Shown: in pieces, positions 11,304 to 23,588 of the stretch
How positions within the stretch are numbered: the first letter of the stretch is position 1
How the letters are laid out: each line of letters begins with the position of its first letter
Assembly (NCBI RefSeq): GCF_034190915.1
Contig: NW_026947496.1
Coordinates: 27,374,001-27,438,000, forward strand
DNA length: 64,000 nt
Direction of reading: 5' to 3'
Source: Cavia porcellus
Taxonomy: Eukaryota; Chordata; Mammalia; Rodentia; Caviidae
Position numbers and translations under genes: made by a program
Notes under the pieces: model-generated
Told to the model about the DNA's origin: nothing
Database searches by the model: none
The model's input: the letters and a program-made list of their open reading frames with translations, nothing else

Positions 11304-12023
11304 TGTCTTAGTTACTTTTCTCTCATGCTGAGACAAAATACTTAATATCCAAATTTATTTAGCTCACAGTTTGTAGAGGTTTCAGTTCATAATCAGCTGG
11401 CTCCAAGGCAGAGTGGCACATGGCAAAGAGGCAATAGTTCATGGTGGCAGAAAACAGAAAAGCAATAGGTGGGCAGAAATAAGACTCTCTCTGTCCCTTA
11501 TATATTGCATCTAGGCTGCTAGAATTAGGGCAGTGTCAGACAAATCAGTGGACTGGTTTAGTAATCACATACCTTTAATCCTGTCATGGTTTATGTCTGT
11601 GGCCCCCAGGCCTCATGAGTTTGAATTGTGCATTTGTTATTCATTCATTGTCTAGTGCTTGGATTTATGGTGTCAGTGCTCCACCCACATAGGGGTGGAG
11701 CCAGGATGTGATGTAATGGCAGGAAGAAGGTGTGTCTGGCTCTTTGCTGGTTCCGCCTTGCTGTTGGTGGCCGCCATGAACTGTAGCCCAGCCAGGCCCG
11801 CCTGTCTTGGAGCCAACTAAGTGTGGACTGAAACCTCCAAAAACTGTAAGAAATAAACCTTTCCTTTCCCAACTTTGGGCTTCAGATATTTTGTCTCAGG
11901 GATGAGTAAAAAGTAACCAAGACAAATCCTAACATCACACACTCAAGATTCAACCACCTCTGAAAAAGCCTAAGACTACACAACACTTGTGGGAGGGCAG
12001 GTATCAAGACGCAAACCATAACA
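11304..12023 (-). mobile_element. MaLR-type LTR, antisense, split by a younger LTR
   Basis: The left half (11304-11581) reads TGTCTTAGTTACTTTTCTCT and GAGACAAAATACTTAATATC. This is the reverse complement of the 3' end of MT-like LTRs, which on the sense strand reads AATAAA then TATTTTGTCTCAGCA. The right half resumes at 11925 with ACTCAAGATTCAACCACCTC and ends CCATAACA at 12023. The intact relative at 30018-30431 shows the two halves joined. Confidence 0.8.
11582..11924 (+). mobile_element. Solo MaLR LTR inserted inside an older antisense LTR
   Basis: A 343 bp unit begins TGTCATGG and ends AAGACA. Near its 3' end it has AAATAAACC (polyadenylation signal) and TATTTTGTCTCAGGGATG. Flanking 5 bp direct repeats AATCC (11577-11581 and 11925-11929) are perfect. 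That is the target-site length expected for ERVL-MaLR integration. No internal region remains, so it is a solo LTR. Confidence 0.88.
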
Positions 12024-12707
12024 ATAGGAAATCTTTGGAAATTCTATATAACAAACGTGGAGCTTGAAATTATCTCAATAGACTTTAAAGTGTGACTCCT
12101 ACAAATGAAAGACGAAAGTTTTACTTCATCATCTGAGCAACTCAAATCCTCTTCACAGTTTATGACAGGAGCCATGTGAAAAATGCAAAGGGAGACATCA
12201 CACTCCTTGGGGGCAGCTGTGGTGACTCCCTCATTTTGTGGGTCCTCAATGTTCAGTAGCAACAAGACTGAGATGTGAAGCTCACAACAAGCCCTGGCTG
12301 CTCACTGGAGCAGCATGGTATCTGGAGGTAGCATGCTTTGTGTGGTAGTGATCTAATAAATAGTTCCTTAATGACAAAGATGACAATTCTTAAAACTTCA
12401 TGCTGATGTGATGCCCATATGGGTGGCTGGCTGTCACTGCTATTTCACAGGAAACTCAATACCAATGCACAGATGATGAGATTTACAAGTCAGAAATTTT
12501 GCAACACAGCATTTGTCTTCTCCATGTCTACTCCATGGAGGCTGCATGGGCTGGGATCCATAGTGATGGAGGTTTAAGGTAGTCATGAAGACCAGACCAG
12601 CCCCTAAGATTCATAGGGAAATAGTCTGTAAATTTGGTGTTGTAGAGCTTTTAAAAAAATAAGGGTTCTAAGATGATTAAATAGCAAAATATAGCTTGTT
12701 CTCTCTT

Positions 12708-12710
<3 letters not shown>

Positions 12711-12769
<59 letters not shown>
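12711..12769. repeat. (CT)n microsatellite
   Basis: An almost perfect CT run of about 29 units. Confidence 0.97.
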
Positions 12770-12771
<2 letters not shown>

Positions 12772-13009
12772 GTCATCAATATCAGCAACATCCCATCTCT
12801 CTCTGTCTGGGAAATCCTGAAAACTAATAAGCAGCTTTAATAACAGGGAAAAACCATGAACCTAGCAGATTTAAAGGAATACTCACTAAAAACAGATTTG
12901 GGGAGACGTTTTGCCTATCACAGAAAACCCTGAAGAATCGATTCTCACTCAAAAGTGAGTAGAAGAAATAAGGGGACATGGTACTGGGAGAACCAAAAAC
13001 CAAGCGGAA

Positions 13010-13215
13010 GGCTAATAGTTATCGCACTGCCAGTAAGTACTTCAAGCTGAGTGGCATGTACATATTCTGTCTTTAAATCGTTACATATCAGCAAAATAAT
13101 CAATGACTATATTTTTCTTTGCATGAGGAAGAAAACTGAGATTCAGAGAGGTTGAAAATATTCCTGAAGTCACACAGTATCGATGCTCAAACTCCAACCA
13201 AGTCTGTCTTGACGT
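13010..13215 (-). mobile_element. MIR SINE relic
   Basis: Antisense MIR blocks: AGGAAGAAAACTGAGATTCA, then GAGAGGTTGAAAATATTCC and AAGTCACACAGTATCGATGC. Confidence 0.7.
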
Positions 13216-15643
13216 TGAAACGTGTGCCGTAGGAACAGTGACTGTGACCCAAGATGAAAAACAGAGAAAGTAGAGAAGGCCATAGGGGCTACAGCCTGCA
13301 GACAGGGCTCTGGCTCATAAATCTTGTAGAAAATCAGGCTCCTGCTGTCTGTTCATGGCATCTGCATGGCCTGGGTGCTCTCAGGAAGGAGCTACTGCTC
13401 ACAAAACCAAAACCAAAGCAAGCATCTAAATCCATTGTTGATGTCTAGGCTCCATTCAGAGGCTCCCTAGTCCAAAGCCTTGACTGATTTCTCAAATGGA
13501 GAAAAATTCCTCTCTTTCCTCTGAATATCTTTATCTTTATATCTCTGATGCCCTTATGTTACCAGGAACCCATATGGTAACATTCCAAGGATCCAGCCCC
13601 TGGCTCTTTGGTGCTCAGTTATTTTTTCCTGTGATTAAAAATGTCAGGCAAGACACAGAGGCTACCACGCAGAATGATACAGAGTTTATTGTAAAACAAA
13701 TCTAGAGAGATGTACACCACCTTCAAGCGAAAACACAGGCAGTGTCACAAAGACACCTGCACTGAGTGTGAGTTTGGTGCCTTTTTAAGCACACAAAAGT
13801 TATTCCTAGGTTTAGAGAACTGTGGTGATTATGCTGACTGACATTTTCCTTAGAGGTTACTTTGGAAAGTTGATATCTCAAAAATGTGTTTCGTGTTCTT
13901 TTCAGCCGGTCAGAGTTCCCTTAGAGGCCTTCATCATATAAGAAACTTGTGAAGGAAAGAAAAAGTTCTAATCTAAATCAGGTCTCAGCCCCAGGCAAAG
14001 GATTCTTATAGACCACTTGCTTTCCTGAGAGCAGATTGTTAGTTGTGAGAAAGTCAGTAATAGACCCAGAGGCAGGTGATGTGATGGCTGGCTACTTGAA
14101 AAGTGAAAATGGGATGTTTTTTTCCTTTTTCCTTTGCTTTCAAAATCATTAGTGATAGATTAAATCCACTCAAGTTTGCAATTTCAAACTTTACCTCAAG
14201 AGTACATAGTATCTTCTCAACAGGCTGGTAAGACCTATGGTGCATTCTAGTTCAGGTAGGAGGCTAGAAAAATCTCAAACTCTAAAAACTAAATAGAAAC
14301 ATTCCAGGTAAACAGTGATCTACTTCTCTTTCAAGTAGGTAAACAGACCATTTTCCTTGCATGAGGACAGTGACCTTGAGGGAAAGGATGTTCCTTGAAA
14401 GATTCTGTTGATCAGATAAACATGACCTGAGACCACAGTCAGTGCAGCGCCAGCTTGGTGCTTGCCCTCTTTTCTTAGAGATACTTTTTCTCTTCCCTCT
14501 CCCTTTCCTCTCTCCCTTCACCTCTCTCCCCGTCACTCCCCTTCTCTCTGAGAATCTACCATTTTGCAATGGGTTCTTCCTAAAATCTACTTAACAGTCT
14601 ACAAATCCTGTTGAAGTCTTTCATCAAAAACACAAAAAACCCAAGTGTGTTGCCGGTTCCTCATGGTGTTAGGATCTGGCTCCCCAGCAAGAAGACTGCT
14701 CAGGGAGATTTCAAGGATTCAAAGAGAGGCCAATAAGCTAGTAGTCAGGGAATCTGGAGAGCCCACACAACCCTCACAATTACCTATAGCCAAAAAAGAA
14801 TAGATGCAAAGCCAAGGCCACTCGCCTTCTCAGCTTTTTAAACCTGCAGGTTTAATTTTTATGTCATTTTTGTTACTATGAAACCAATGAATTTGTTAAA
14901 TCAATGGAAAGTAACACATCGTTCGTCTTTTAATAGAACACTGCATTTGACTGTGAGAGCCTTTCAGAGACTACATGACAACTTAATAGACTGAAGTCCC
15001 ACTGGGAAGAAAAAGCACTTGGAAGCCTGCAGGAAAGCTAAATGTTTATTTTCACAAATAAAAATAAAATAATAAATGCCTGCTCTGATTTTACAATACC
15101 TTATAAAAATACAGTCATCGCTAGTTGTGAAAAGTTTCTAATGTAAATTAACCGTGTGGTCTACAGAGATCAGACTCTGATAACTGAGATGATTCCTTTT
15201 TTGCTGAGGTTTGTGATTTACTTTTGGAAATGACAGAGATGAACTGGTCGTAGACCAAAGAAGAGGTTGCTAATAAACTTCATGGTTACAGGTTTCAGAG
15301 CCTGAGGATTTTGTGCTTAACTGGTTTTGCTTCTTAAATGTGGAAGGGAAAACAAAACTATTTAAACTCAGTAGAATAAAAGAGGTGAGTATCTTACAAA
15401 CTGATGCAGAATGTTAGCCAAATCCTTTGTAAAATTTTGAATTTATTCCCAGGAATTTATGTACATAAAATGTGTGCAATGTATATGATCTAGTGTCTGT
15501 TTTTACAGATTCCTTTATTTATCTTAAAAATTTGGACCTGTGTTTGCATAAGAATGTTTCATAAAAGAAATAATGTTCAAATATATCTGATTTTTATCAA
15601 ATAAACAACATGTATATGAAACTAAAAAATACATAATGAAGCT

Positions 15644-15753
15644 TCATTTCTGCTAAATAAAAACAAGTATCTTTTAATGTACTACATTTGCACATGACTC
15701 ATTTCTGCTAAATAAAAACAAGTATCTTTTAATGCACTACATTTCCACATAAC
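15644..15753. repeat. Two-copy 55 bp tandem duplication
   Basis: Units 15644-15698 and 15699-15753 differ at only three positions. Each begins TCATTTCTGCTAAATAAAAA. They abut directly, which indicates a fairly recent local duplication. Confidence 0.92.
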
Positions 15754-17739
15754 TCAAATGTTTCTATTGTGTTCATGAGAAATACCATGAAAAGAATACA
15801 TGAAATATGAGCAACACATCATAAAAAAAACCATAAACCAAGCACATTTTAATTACATAAAATGCAGATCTATTTACTCACAAGATACAGTAAACTTTTG
15901 CAACTTAGTGCATGCACTGATATGGAAGTAAAACCTAAATGCTTATAATTTGATATAAAAATAATTTTGTTTATGAGCAGACATTCTAAACATAACAAAT
16001 CCTATAAAAAATGAGCTCAACTTAATCTTCACTTATAAAATCAATAATTACACAGTATTATTGTACATATTAAAGATTTAAGATACAAGGCAAACAATAG
16101 AGTGAAACTACAAAATAGGCTTTCTCCAAACTTCCAAAATCAACTACAGTCCCTCCCTTTTCCCATATACCATTGTATTTGTGGCAATAACTGAAACACT
16201 CATTTACACTATATGATTCAAACTGATGAAGCTGCAGAGAATTCATTTAATCCCATTCAAAGACTAAAGCTAAATCACTGTTGGCATAAGTCAATGGAGT
16301 TCCATTAGTTACCTCCTGATTTCATAAATTCTTTATTGTTATCCAGACATTTTTAAATTCTTTCCTTCTCCCTCTTCTCCTCCAGATGTTATGCCTCATC
16401 AAAAGTAATATTATTTTTCTTCATCAACACATAGGGACCCTTTCATTCTTCATCTGTCACTCAAACTTCATAGGAAAGACTACAAGAGTTTTCTGTGGGA
16501 AGAATAAAATGCAGACCCATCCCCACACAAGAGTTTTTAAAGGAAAAATCTTGTGATATTTATAAAACTTATATTCAGTAATAAAGAACTGCATCACTTA
16601 TTGCCAGTGAAAAATAAGTTAACCTTTAAAAAAAAAGATTCCAATCCAAGACACTGCATTCACACAAGAAAGCTAAACTGTTCCTGCACTGTTATATAAA
16701 CTAATGGACCAACTCAATCTATTTGTGGTGCACCTGGCTACTTAGGACCAAGAAGAGTTCCAGATATTTTCAGGTAAGTTATGCACACACACACATACAT
16801 TCACCAGCAGTGATTAGCTTTTTGATAGGACCTGTGCTGGTATGAAATATTTTGCATCTAAAGTATGCTGTGCTCTGTGTGCCAGAACCTGCTCTGAAAT
16901 CACCTCAGAGAAAAAGTAGGTATGTCTATTTTTAAGTGAAACTTTAAATATATTTTAACATCTCTTCCTAAAATGCATTTTTTCACTAAAATGCTGATAA
17001 CTCTTATTTTGAGAAAAAAATTAAATGTTTTTAATTTAATTTTTTAATATTTAAAGCACCATAATATGTGTCATTTCTTAGTGTTTTGCTCCATATTTTT
17101 ACACACTGCTTCTTTCAACTTCAACTCAAAGAACTGTACTCTATTAATAATGCTGTGCTTAAAGAGGAGTTTTTAATGTTTAAATTGTGTATGCACACCC
17201 ATGTAAGTACTGGATATTCACCTATGCATTACATTTCTGTACAGCTTGGCAAACCTTCTGATGTGATGCTTTCTGTTCAGCAATTATTCTACATATATAA
17301 CTTTGCTTTTGCCACGTCTTGGGCAAACAAAGTTTGAAGCTAACTGTTTAGGAGAGTTGTTTAATAGGTAAAGGAAGTGTTAATATTAATAATTTCACAT
17401 TAATTGATCTAGCTTCCCAACTGACTGGCACCTGACCAATCTGAGTCATATATATGAGATGGCTTAGTTTTACCCACAGAGCAGGAATGATCACCTTCAG
17501 AATAAAAGAAGAGGGAAGGAAAGATTGTACCCTTCCTGTGAGCCTGGCTTCATCATAGTCCCAAAAAATGCTAAGGAAAAAAATCAAATAAAAAGTCATT
17601 CTATGAACACAGAGAAAAACCAATGAGTAAAAGCTTTCCCTAGTGATGGTATCATATTTTATAACTGGAAGTCAGTGGGCACTCAATAACAACTTTCACA
17701 GAAGCTAAACCAACAGCCTGAAGTAACATATTTGCAGCC
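15754..17739. other. AT-rich, repeat-poor DNA, no gene seen
   Basis: There is no recognisable SINE, LTR or LINE and no splice-supported coding exon. It lies downstream of DCDC2 on the minus strand and could be part of a very long 3' UTR or plain intergenic DNA. Open frames at 17068-17337 and 17348-17623 show no domain. Confidence 0.5.
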
Positions 17740-17766
17740 TGAAAATGTCTTTAGTCATAATCTTCT

Positions 17767-17772
17767 TTTATT
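17767..17772 (-). terminator. DCDC2: Candidate distal polyadenylation signal of DCDC2
   Basis: A canonical AATAAA on the minus strand lies about 2.75 kb after the stop codon. It is a candidate for a long 3' UTR form. Other hexamers lie between it and the stop, so this is only one option. Confidence 0.25.
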
Positions 17773-18581
17773 TGTTCTGCAAAATTCCTAATGTCCCATT
17801 TCTGCTGACAACCCAGTTGATTATAAGTGCCTTAAAAATCCGAATAAACTTAATAAGGTAGTTATACAAAATTAAAACTAGGAAACCTACATATACAACA
17901 TCACAAAAACTAATGTCTCAAAGCATTATATTGGTTATTATGTGATGGCAACATAAGTTTTACATAGCACCTTTTCTATATAAAGCAATACCTGAAGCCT
18001 AACCAAGATCTCTCCATCATCTCACATAAATGGTTCCCAGATCTGCCAGCCAGCCTCCCACAGAGACTACATTTCCTCAGAGAAAACTGCAACACTGGGG
18101 GCATGAATTGGCTTTCATCATTTATGACAAAGTCATCTCCCAAGTGTTGTCCACAATGTAATTCTCTGTACATGATTTCTTGTTTGCTTGGGTTACCTAT
18201 GTCATTTATTTATAGTTGCAGTGATATGCTTGCAACTTATTTTAAAGTAGCATATTGTTTCTCATTAGCTCATTGTAGGTGGTCACAATTTCTTCCCAGC
18301 AACAGGTATTACAACATGTACAAACAAGAAAACAACACATCCATCATTTAAAATTTTTGACCTAATTCTTGTGGCCTATTAACTTCTTGAATTCAAATTT
18401 CAAATTTTATTTTCCTGTAAGACATCAATGTTGTAATTCATTAAAATGATGACTCATCAGGAGTTCCTTACAACCTAAGATTTATTATTAATTAAGAAAA
18501 GAACAAGAAGGAAAAAAGGGGAAATTATGAAAGGAGAAAAGAGAAAGTAGAAAACTGTTCATTAAAGAAAAGGAAGAATCA

Positions 18582-18683
18582 GGGTTGGGGATTTAGCTCA
18601 GTGGCGTAAGCGCCTGCCTTGCAACTGTGTAGTTGTGAGTTCGATCCCCAGTACTGAAAAAAAAAAGACCAAAAAAGAAAAAA
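18582..18683 (+). mobile_element. ID SINE with target-site duplication
   Basis: tRNA-derived ID element: GGGTTGGGGATTTAGCTCAG holds the A box and TGTGAGTTCGATCCCCAG the B box, followed by an A-rich tail. It is flanked by perfect GAAGAATCA repeats at 18573-18581 and 18684-18692. The short divergence and intact boxes indicate a fairly young insertion. Confidence 0.92.
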
Positions 18684-20100
18684 GAAGAATCACCTGGAGA
18701 CAGCTAATATTCCTTATACTTAACCATTTATGTTTATAAACTGTTTAAAATCCCTAAAGACAGATCAATAGCAGCACTGGAATTTAACACTAAAAGTCCA
18801 GCTGGTCTATTTCTCACTCTATACAAGATGGCTGCTTGTGGTACACAGTGCTTCCTGTTGCCCATTTGAAAGTGTAAGTCTGCTGGCAGAAAGCAGAATC
18901 TAGATTTTCTATGAGAAATATCATGCTCACAGTTGATTTCCTAGATTAACAAATCGTTATGCCTTTCAAATACTGTTACATTACAATCTCTACTCATACT
19001 TCCTACTTGTGTAAAACATTAAAATAGCTGTTAGGAAAAATATACCTATTTTCTATAGCTTTGTTTTGTGCTTTATATAACCACCAACTGTTTTGATTTC
19101 AAAAGCTGGCTATGAAACCTGGAGGAGGAAAAGTCTTTTAAGTTTATGATTAATAATAAATCTTATAAAAGTACTAAAAGTTAAAATTTCCATATAAATT
19201 CTACATAATTAAAATATATTCTTTAAGGTGAGAAAAATATATTATTTCTGCATTGCAGAATGATAAAGATCTACTAATAATCACCAAGTTAATGCAATTA
19301 CATTTTTCCCATATATACCTCAAAAGTAAATTATCAATCAGTCTACAAAGTGACAATCAGGAACTGGTTTCTTTATGACAAATTTTAAAATGTTTTCACC
19401 AATTTCTATCAGAGAGCTTTAAATTACAGAAGAAGGAATCTACTGGAATGATTAAATATCACCAACTATGAAAGTAAGTGCTGACATCTCCAGAGGCAAA
19501 AATTTCGCAAGATAACCCTCATGGAAATAAAGCATAAAGCTAGTGAAGTTGGACGGGAACAAACTCCTCTTACGGCCCTTTTCCCTCTTCTTAATATGTT
19601 GCCTTTTTTCTGTTTAAAAAACCTGAGGAAAATTCAATCTCTGGAATAACCATTATCAAGTATTCTATTACAAGAACATTAGAGGAAAGCAAAGGATATC
19701 TAGTTAGAAGTTATCTAGTCTTTGCCTTATGTTGCTCTCTTTAAAATGATTGGTACAAATAGAATGGATCTATGAAAACCCGTAGCATTTCTAAAATTTG
19801 CAAACCAGCCAGCCAGTACTAGGACTGGGGGTTCCTTTATCCTGCTTCTCGAGTGTGTGCTCTTGCAGCTCTAAGGTGGAGCTTGGAAACTCTTCAGGGA
19901 AGGGTGACATTAGCTACTAGTCCTCTGCAAGAATTTTTCCTCTAGCCAACACGAACACTATGTTGTCTTCCTAGCTCATATAAGGTGGATTTCAGCTAAA
20001 GAGAAAAGAGGAAAGGAATGTGGACAAGTTATAGAAATATTTTTATCTATTGCTATCTGCAAATTACCACTGAAACTAAACTGCAACTTGTTCATTCAAG

Positions 20101-20106
20101 TTTATT
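20101..20106 (-). terminator. DCDC2: Candidate proximal polyadenylation signal of DCDC2
   Basis: TTTATT on the + strand is AATAAA on the gene strand, about 420 bases past the DCDC2 stop. It is the first canonical hexamer I noticed downstream. Usage is not shown by sequence alone. Confidence 0.35.
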
Positions 20107-20524
20107 GCTTTAAGAAAATAACATATGCTGTCCTGTTAGCAGTTCTTTAAAATTCTATGCTATCTTAGATAAATGCTTTACAGCAAACTGCTACTGAATA
20201 ATCTTCTTCTAAAGTATGCACTAGGAATGATTCTATTTTTTATGGTTAAAAATATAAATGACCAATTATCTTCCAGGGCAAGTTCTCTTCTATCCTTTTT
20301 ACTTAAGTCTTCAACTGTCAAAAACACATGCCACAGAAATAAGTCATTCTCCTTTAGTATCTGCTAGAAGTTATCTAGTCTTTCCCTCGGGCTTCTGTTT
20401 TTAAATTCAACAGGTAGCATTCAATCATGTTGTCATTTTATGTTTTAGCAATATCCATGCTTAGTATTCAAGTATCACAACCTTCATTCTCTTATAATCC
20501 ATAGACTCGCTTTTTAAAAATCAT

Positions 20525-20629
20525 CTATGCAACAACAGCATAGTCCTTATTTTGTTCATTGTTTTCATTTTCTTGAGGACTGGTGATTTTTACTTCTGGT
20601 CTTGGCGGTCCTTGAGGGTCTAAACCAGC
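20525..20629 (-). CDS. DCDC2: DCDC2 terminal coding exon (C-terminal 34 residues and stop)
   Basis: DCDC2 is a doublecortin-family microtubule-binding protein of cilia and migrating neurons. This exon encodes AGLDPQGPPRPEVKIT, SPQENENNEQ and NKDYAVVA, followed by a TAG at 20525-20527. It closely matches the remembered human C-terminus (PPRPEVKITSP... NKDYAAVA). The acceptor AG is at 20630-20631 on the minus strand, with a CCCTCCAG ending. The exon starts in phase 0 and joins exactly to the phase-0 donor of the exon at 24379-24660. It is too short to stand out as an open frame. The tail is Pro/Glu/Asn-rich and probably disordered. Confidence 0.95.
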   Translation of the reverse strand, partial: AGLDPQGPPRPEVKITSPQENENNEQNKDYAVVA

Positions 20630-21939
20630 CTGGAGGGAAATAGGACACAACAAAGATACTTAGCTCTTTAGGTTACAAGGGTAACAAAATACACAAAGAA
20701 GAAAATTACTCAGTGTTCTATCTCATAATATAAGCATTCAACTAAAATAGCCCACTTGTGTTCCATTTGCCTCGTGGACTCACCATGCTTGACCCTTTAC
20801 TTGTACAGAAACCCTTTTCTGGGACATCATCCACTATGTGTTTTCAAAGCTCAGATTCCTTCCTTATACTGCAGGCTTTATTTTTCTCAATTCTTTTCTG
20901 AATTTCCCTTTGAGCTCTTCATTTTCAAAAGCACATTTATACTTTTCCGTGGAGCATTTCAGAGATAAGGGAAGAAAAATGCCCTCATGCCTCATTAACC
21001 CAGCATGCTGCTCCCTCTTCTGGTTTTCTCGTGCTGAATGTGGTACCCACGTGCTCGAAGAGCAGGGCAGACCATCAAATGCAGAGGCTGCTCTTCTCCC
21101 ACAGCAGCATTTGTTCTGCCGCTTGTTCTGCCGTATCTTATTAGCTACAGTGTCTCATTTATAATTTGTCTTTCTCTATTAGGCTGAGAACTGATGAGGA
21201 TGAAATCAGATGGTGCTTAAGCTATGCTCCCTGCAATGCTGGATACTCCACTGGGCCAAAAGATCCAACTGAGAGGACAGGAGCAGCTCCAGCTCCCCCA
21301 AATCCCACAGCCATGATCCCATGACTTAAATTTCAAAGAAAAGAAAAAAATGTACATATCTGTCTATCGATATTCCTATTCCTGGAATTATGTCCTATTT
21401 CATATTATCTTGTGAAGCATCTCAAATGGTATCTTGACTAGAATACAACTTCGCAACCTCAATCAATGTCAGGTGTTCACTGTGTATTTGCTTTGTGTTA
21501 CCTGCCATTTCTGTAATCATTTCTCACTTTGCACAAGAACTATCACATGGAACACAATCTTTACAGAATCCTTTTGCAAAAGTTAATTGTTAATCTATAA
21601 TTCACATAAATGTGCATGCTCATATATTTGATATGCTTAAAGCATAGCTATACCAATGCATCCAGGGGAACAAAAATAAAACAGATCATCACTGCAAAAC
21701 AGAGATGAGTCAATTAAGACAAATCTCTATATGAGCAACTTCTCTGCTCAGGGACTTGCATTGTCTTGAAAATCCCTAACTAGTTACTTATCAGGTCCTT
21801 GTGCATGCGAACACCCAAGAATCTGTATTTTTCTCATTACAAGCCATGGAGTCCTGTGCCACAGGCCTTCTCAAGCCACATAACCTGTATTTCACTGAGG
21901 CTCAATTGCTATCAAAAGCATATTTTTTCTCCTTTACTT

Positions 21940-22345
21940 TTAAAATTAATTTCTTTTCATTGGCAAATAAAATTATACATATTTATGGCATGTAATACGA
22001 TGTTTTGAAATATGTGCGTGACATGGACTGGCTAAATTGAGTTACCGTATACACCACTCACACACTGCCAACTTCCCTAGTGAAAATGTAAAATCTCCTC
22101 TCTTGCTGAGTTGCTACTATACAATCCATTGTCACCATGGATACACTCTAGATCTACTTGAACTTGCGTATCATTTGACGAACCTCTTCACTGGGCCCCG
22201 GTAACCATCGGTGTACTCTGCTTCTACGAATTTCAACTTTCCTAGATTCCACATGTAAATGATATCATGAAGTGTTTATTTTTCTGTGTCTGGATTGTTA
22301 CACTTAATATAATGTCCTTATCCATGTTGCTGCAAATAATAAAAC
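21940..22345 (-). mobile_element. L1 3' end fragment (old L1M-type)
   Basis: The antisense sequence reads TACATATTTATGGCATGTAA and TACGATGTTTTGAAATATG, then a CAATCCATTGTCACCATGG region. This is the familiar 3' UTR order of old mammalian L1 elements. It ends in a TTGCTGCAAATAAT block. Confidence 0.65.
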
Positions 22346-22449
22346 TATCAAAAGCTACACTGATGGAAAAATCATAGATTTATTTCTATAAATCTCCCTA
22401 AATCACATGCTGAATTACACCAGACCATCAGATAAAAGCACACAAGGAT

Positions 22450-23588
22450 TATACAGAAACCATTATTCATTTTCTGTTAGTCGATTCTAAATACTCTGTA
22501 ATGCTGTCATTCTCTTAAATGGTTTTACATTGTTTTGATATACTTAATGCTACAGTATACGAAGTTGTACTCAAGGATTTCAAGGAAAGAGACAATATGG
22601 TAACTACTTTTAGGTCAGGATTATCTGGTGGTGAAACACTATTCTGCTTAAATGGTTATGTTTTGATCTGTGCTGTTTCATTGTTATGCCCTCTTTTATC
22701 TCAATCTCCACTCCATTATTTACTTTTTTAATACTTTTTAAAAAATTTTTATCCTTTTAATTAAAGGAAAAAAATAGCAGGATATATTATAGTAACCCAC
22801 TTTGACTTTCCATTACCTTGATTTAAAGCCCTGTATTACTCTCACCATCTGGTTTTTAACTGATGTTCCCCTATTCTGTTTTGCTGGATAGTATCAGGTT
22901 CGAAAATTTAGGCATCAGCTGTGAAGATAATGAGATTCATTATAACGCCCATTCTCGTTGACTTTTCTCTACTTTTGAAGACCTACAATGTCTCCAATGG
23001 TTTGGTTTTGTCGGTTTTGTTCTTTACTGTTTTGTTCAATTGTATTAAAACTAATGGTATAGGCAATTCTATTAGAGATAGCGAGAGGCATTATGGTAAC
23101 CATTATTGATCACCTTGTATTATGTTTTCACATTATCTATTATGTCCACCCTTTTGCCTTGACCGATTCTGTTCTGTTATGTCACATTTGGTTTTACTCT
23201 CTTCCAAAAAAGTAATAAGAACCGTGAGAGCAATGAAACCCAAAATGTGTAATAGTCATTGTACAAAAGAGAGGAAAAGAAAGTACTCTAAACTATATAA
23301 CTGCATGTATATTTAAGTGTATAAGATAGAATATGATATCACAGAGTTTTATTGGATCATTGAACAGAACTGTTTGCAGTATCATTGATGGAATGTCCAC
23401 TTTACAAGCTTTAATTTTGTGACTTGAACAATTATTTCTAAGATGACAATATGTAATCCATTAACTAGTGATTTCCTACTGTTCATTTTTTTTTCTGCAA
23501 ATCTGTATAACTTGTACCCTTTCTCTGCTTTTTTTTCTTTTCTCCTTAAATAAAATTTTAAAAAAAAAGAAACTCAAAAAAAAAAAAA
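22450..23588 (+). mobile_element. Polyadenylated retrocopy of unknown source, with target-site duplication
   Basis: The 1139 bp insert ends in TTAAATAAAATTTT followed by A-rich tracts, a polyadenylation signal plus tail. Direct repeats of 16 bp (AAAAGCACACAAGGAT at 22434-22449 and 23589-23604) bracket it, with some A ambiguity. This is the signature of L1-type target-primed reverse transcription. I do not recognise the source. The frames are broken (longest about 70 codons) and not L1 ORF2-like. The last 300 bp or so match 32385-32700 on the opposite strand, so it belongs to a family of at least two copies. It may derive from a non-coding RNA, a gene 3' UTR or an unfamiliar LINE tail. Confidence 0.8.

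Larger units (their letters stand above)
12024..15643. other. Intergenic DNA with no gene seen
   Basis: Beyond the CT microsatellite and the MIR relic I find no gene or clear repeat. Open frames at 13254-13705 and 14054-14569 are short. The last overlaps a CT-rich patch (14490-14545). Confidence 0.55.
17740..20524 (-). other. DCDC2: Probable DCDC2 3' UTR (extent uncertain)
   Basis: The sequence downstream of the DCDC2 stop on the minus strand is AT-rich. It is poor in interspersed repeats apart from the ID SINE at 18582-18683. AATAAA signals on the minus strand occur at 20101-20106 and 17767-17772, among others such as 15045-15050. I chose 17740 as a working limit because I recall a DCDC2 3' UTR of a few kilobases. 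A much shorter end near 20080 is equally possible. Confidence 0.35.

Noticed and set aside
18601..18660. tRNA gene
   Set aside because: A and B boxes are present, but the body continues into an A-rich tail and has target-site repeats, so it is an ID SINE and not a functional tRNA.
19690..20390. Repeated phrase AGAAGTTATCTAGTCTTT at about 19706 and 20367
   Set aside because: It is an 18-base match only, with no extension on either side. It is too short to call a duplication.
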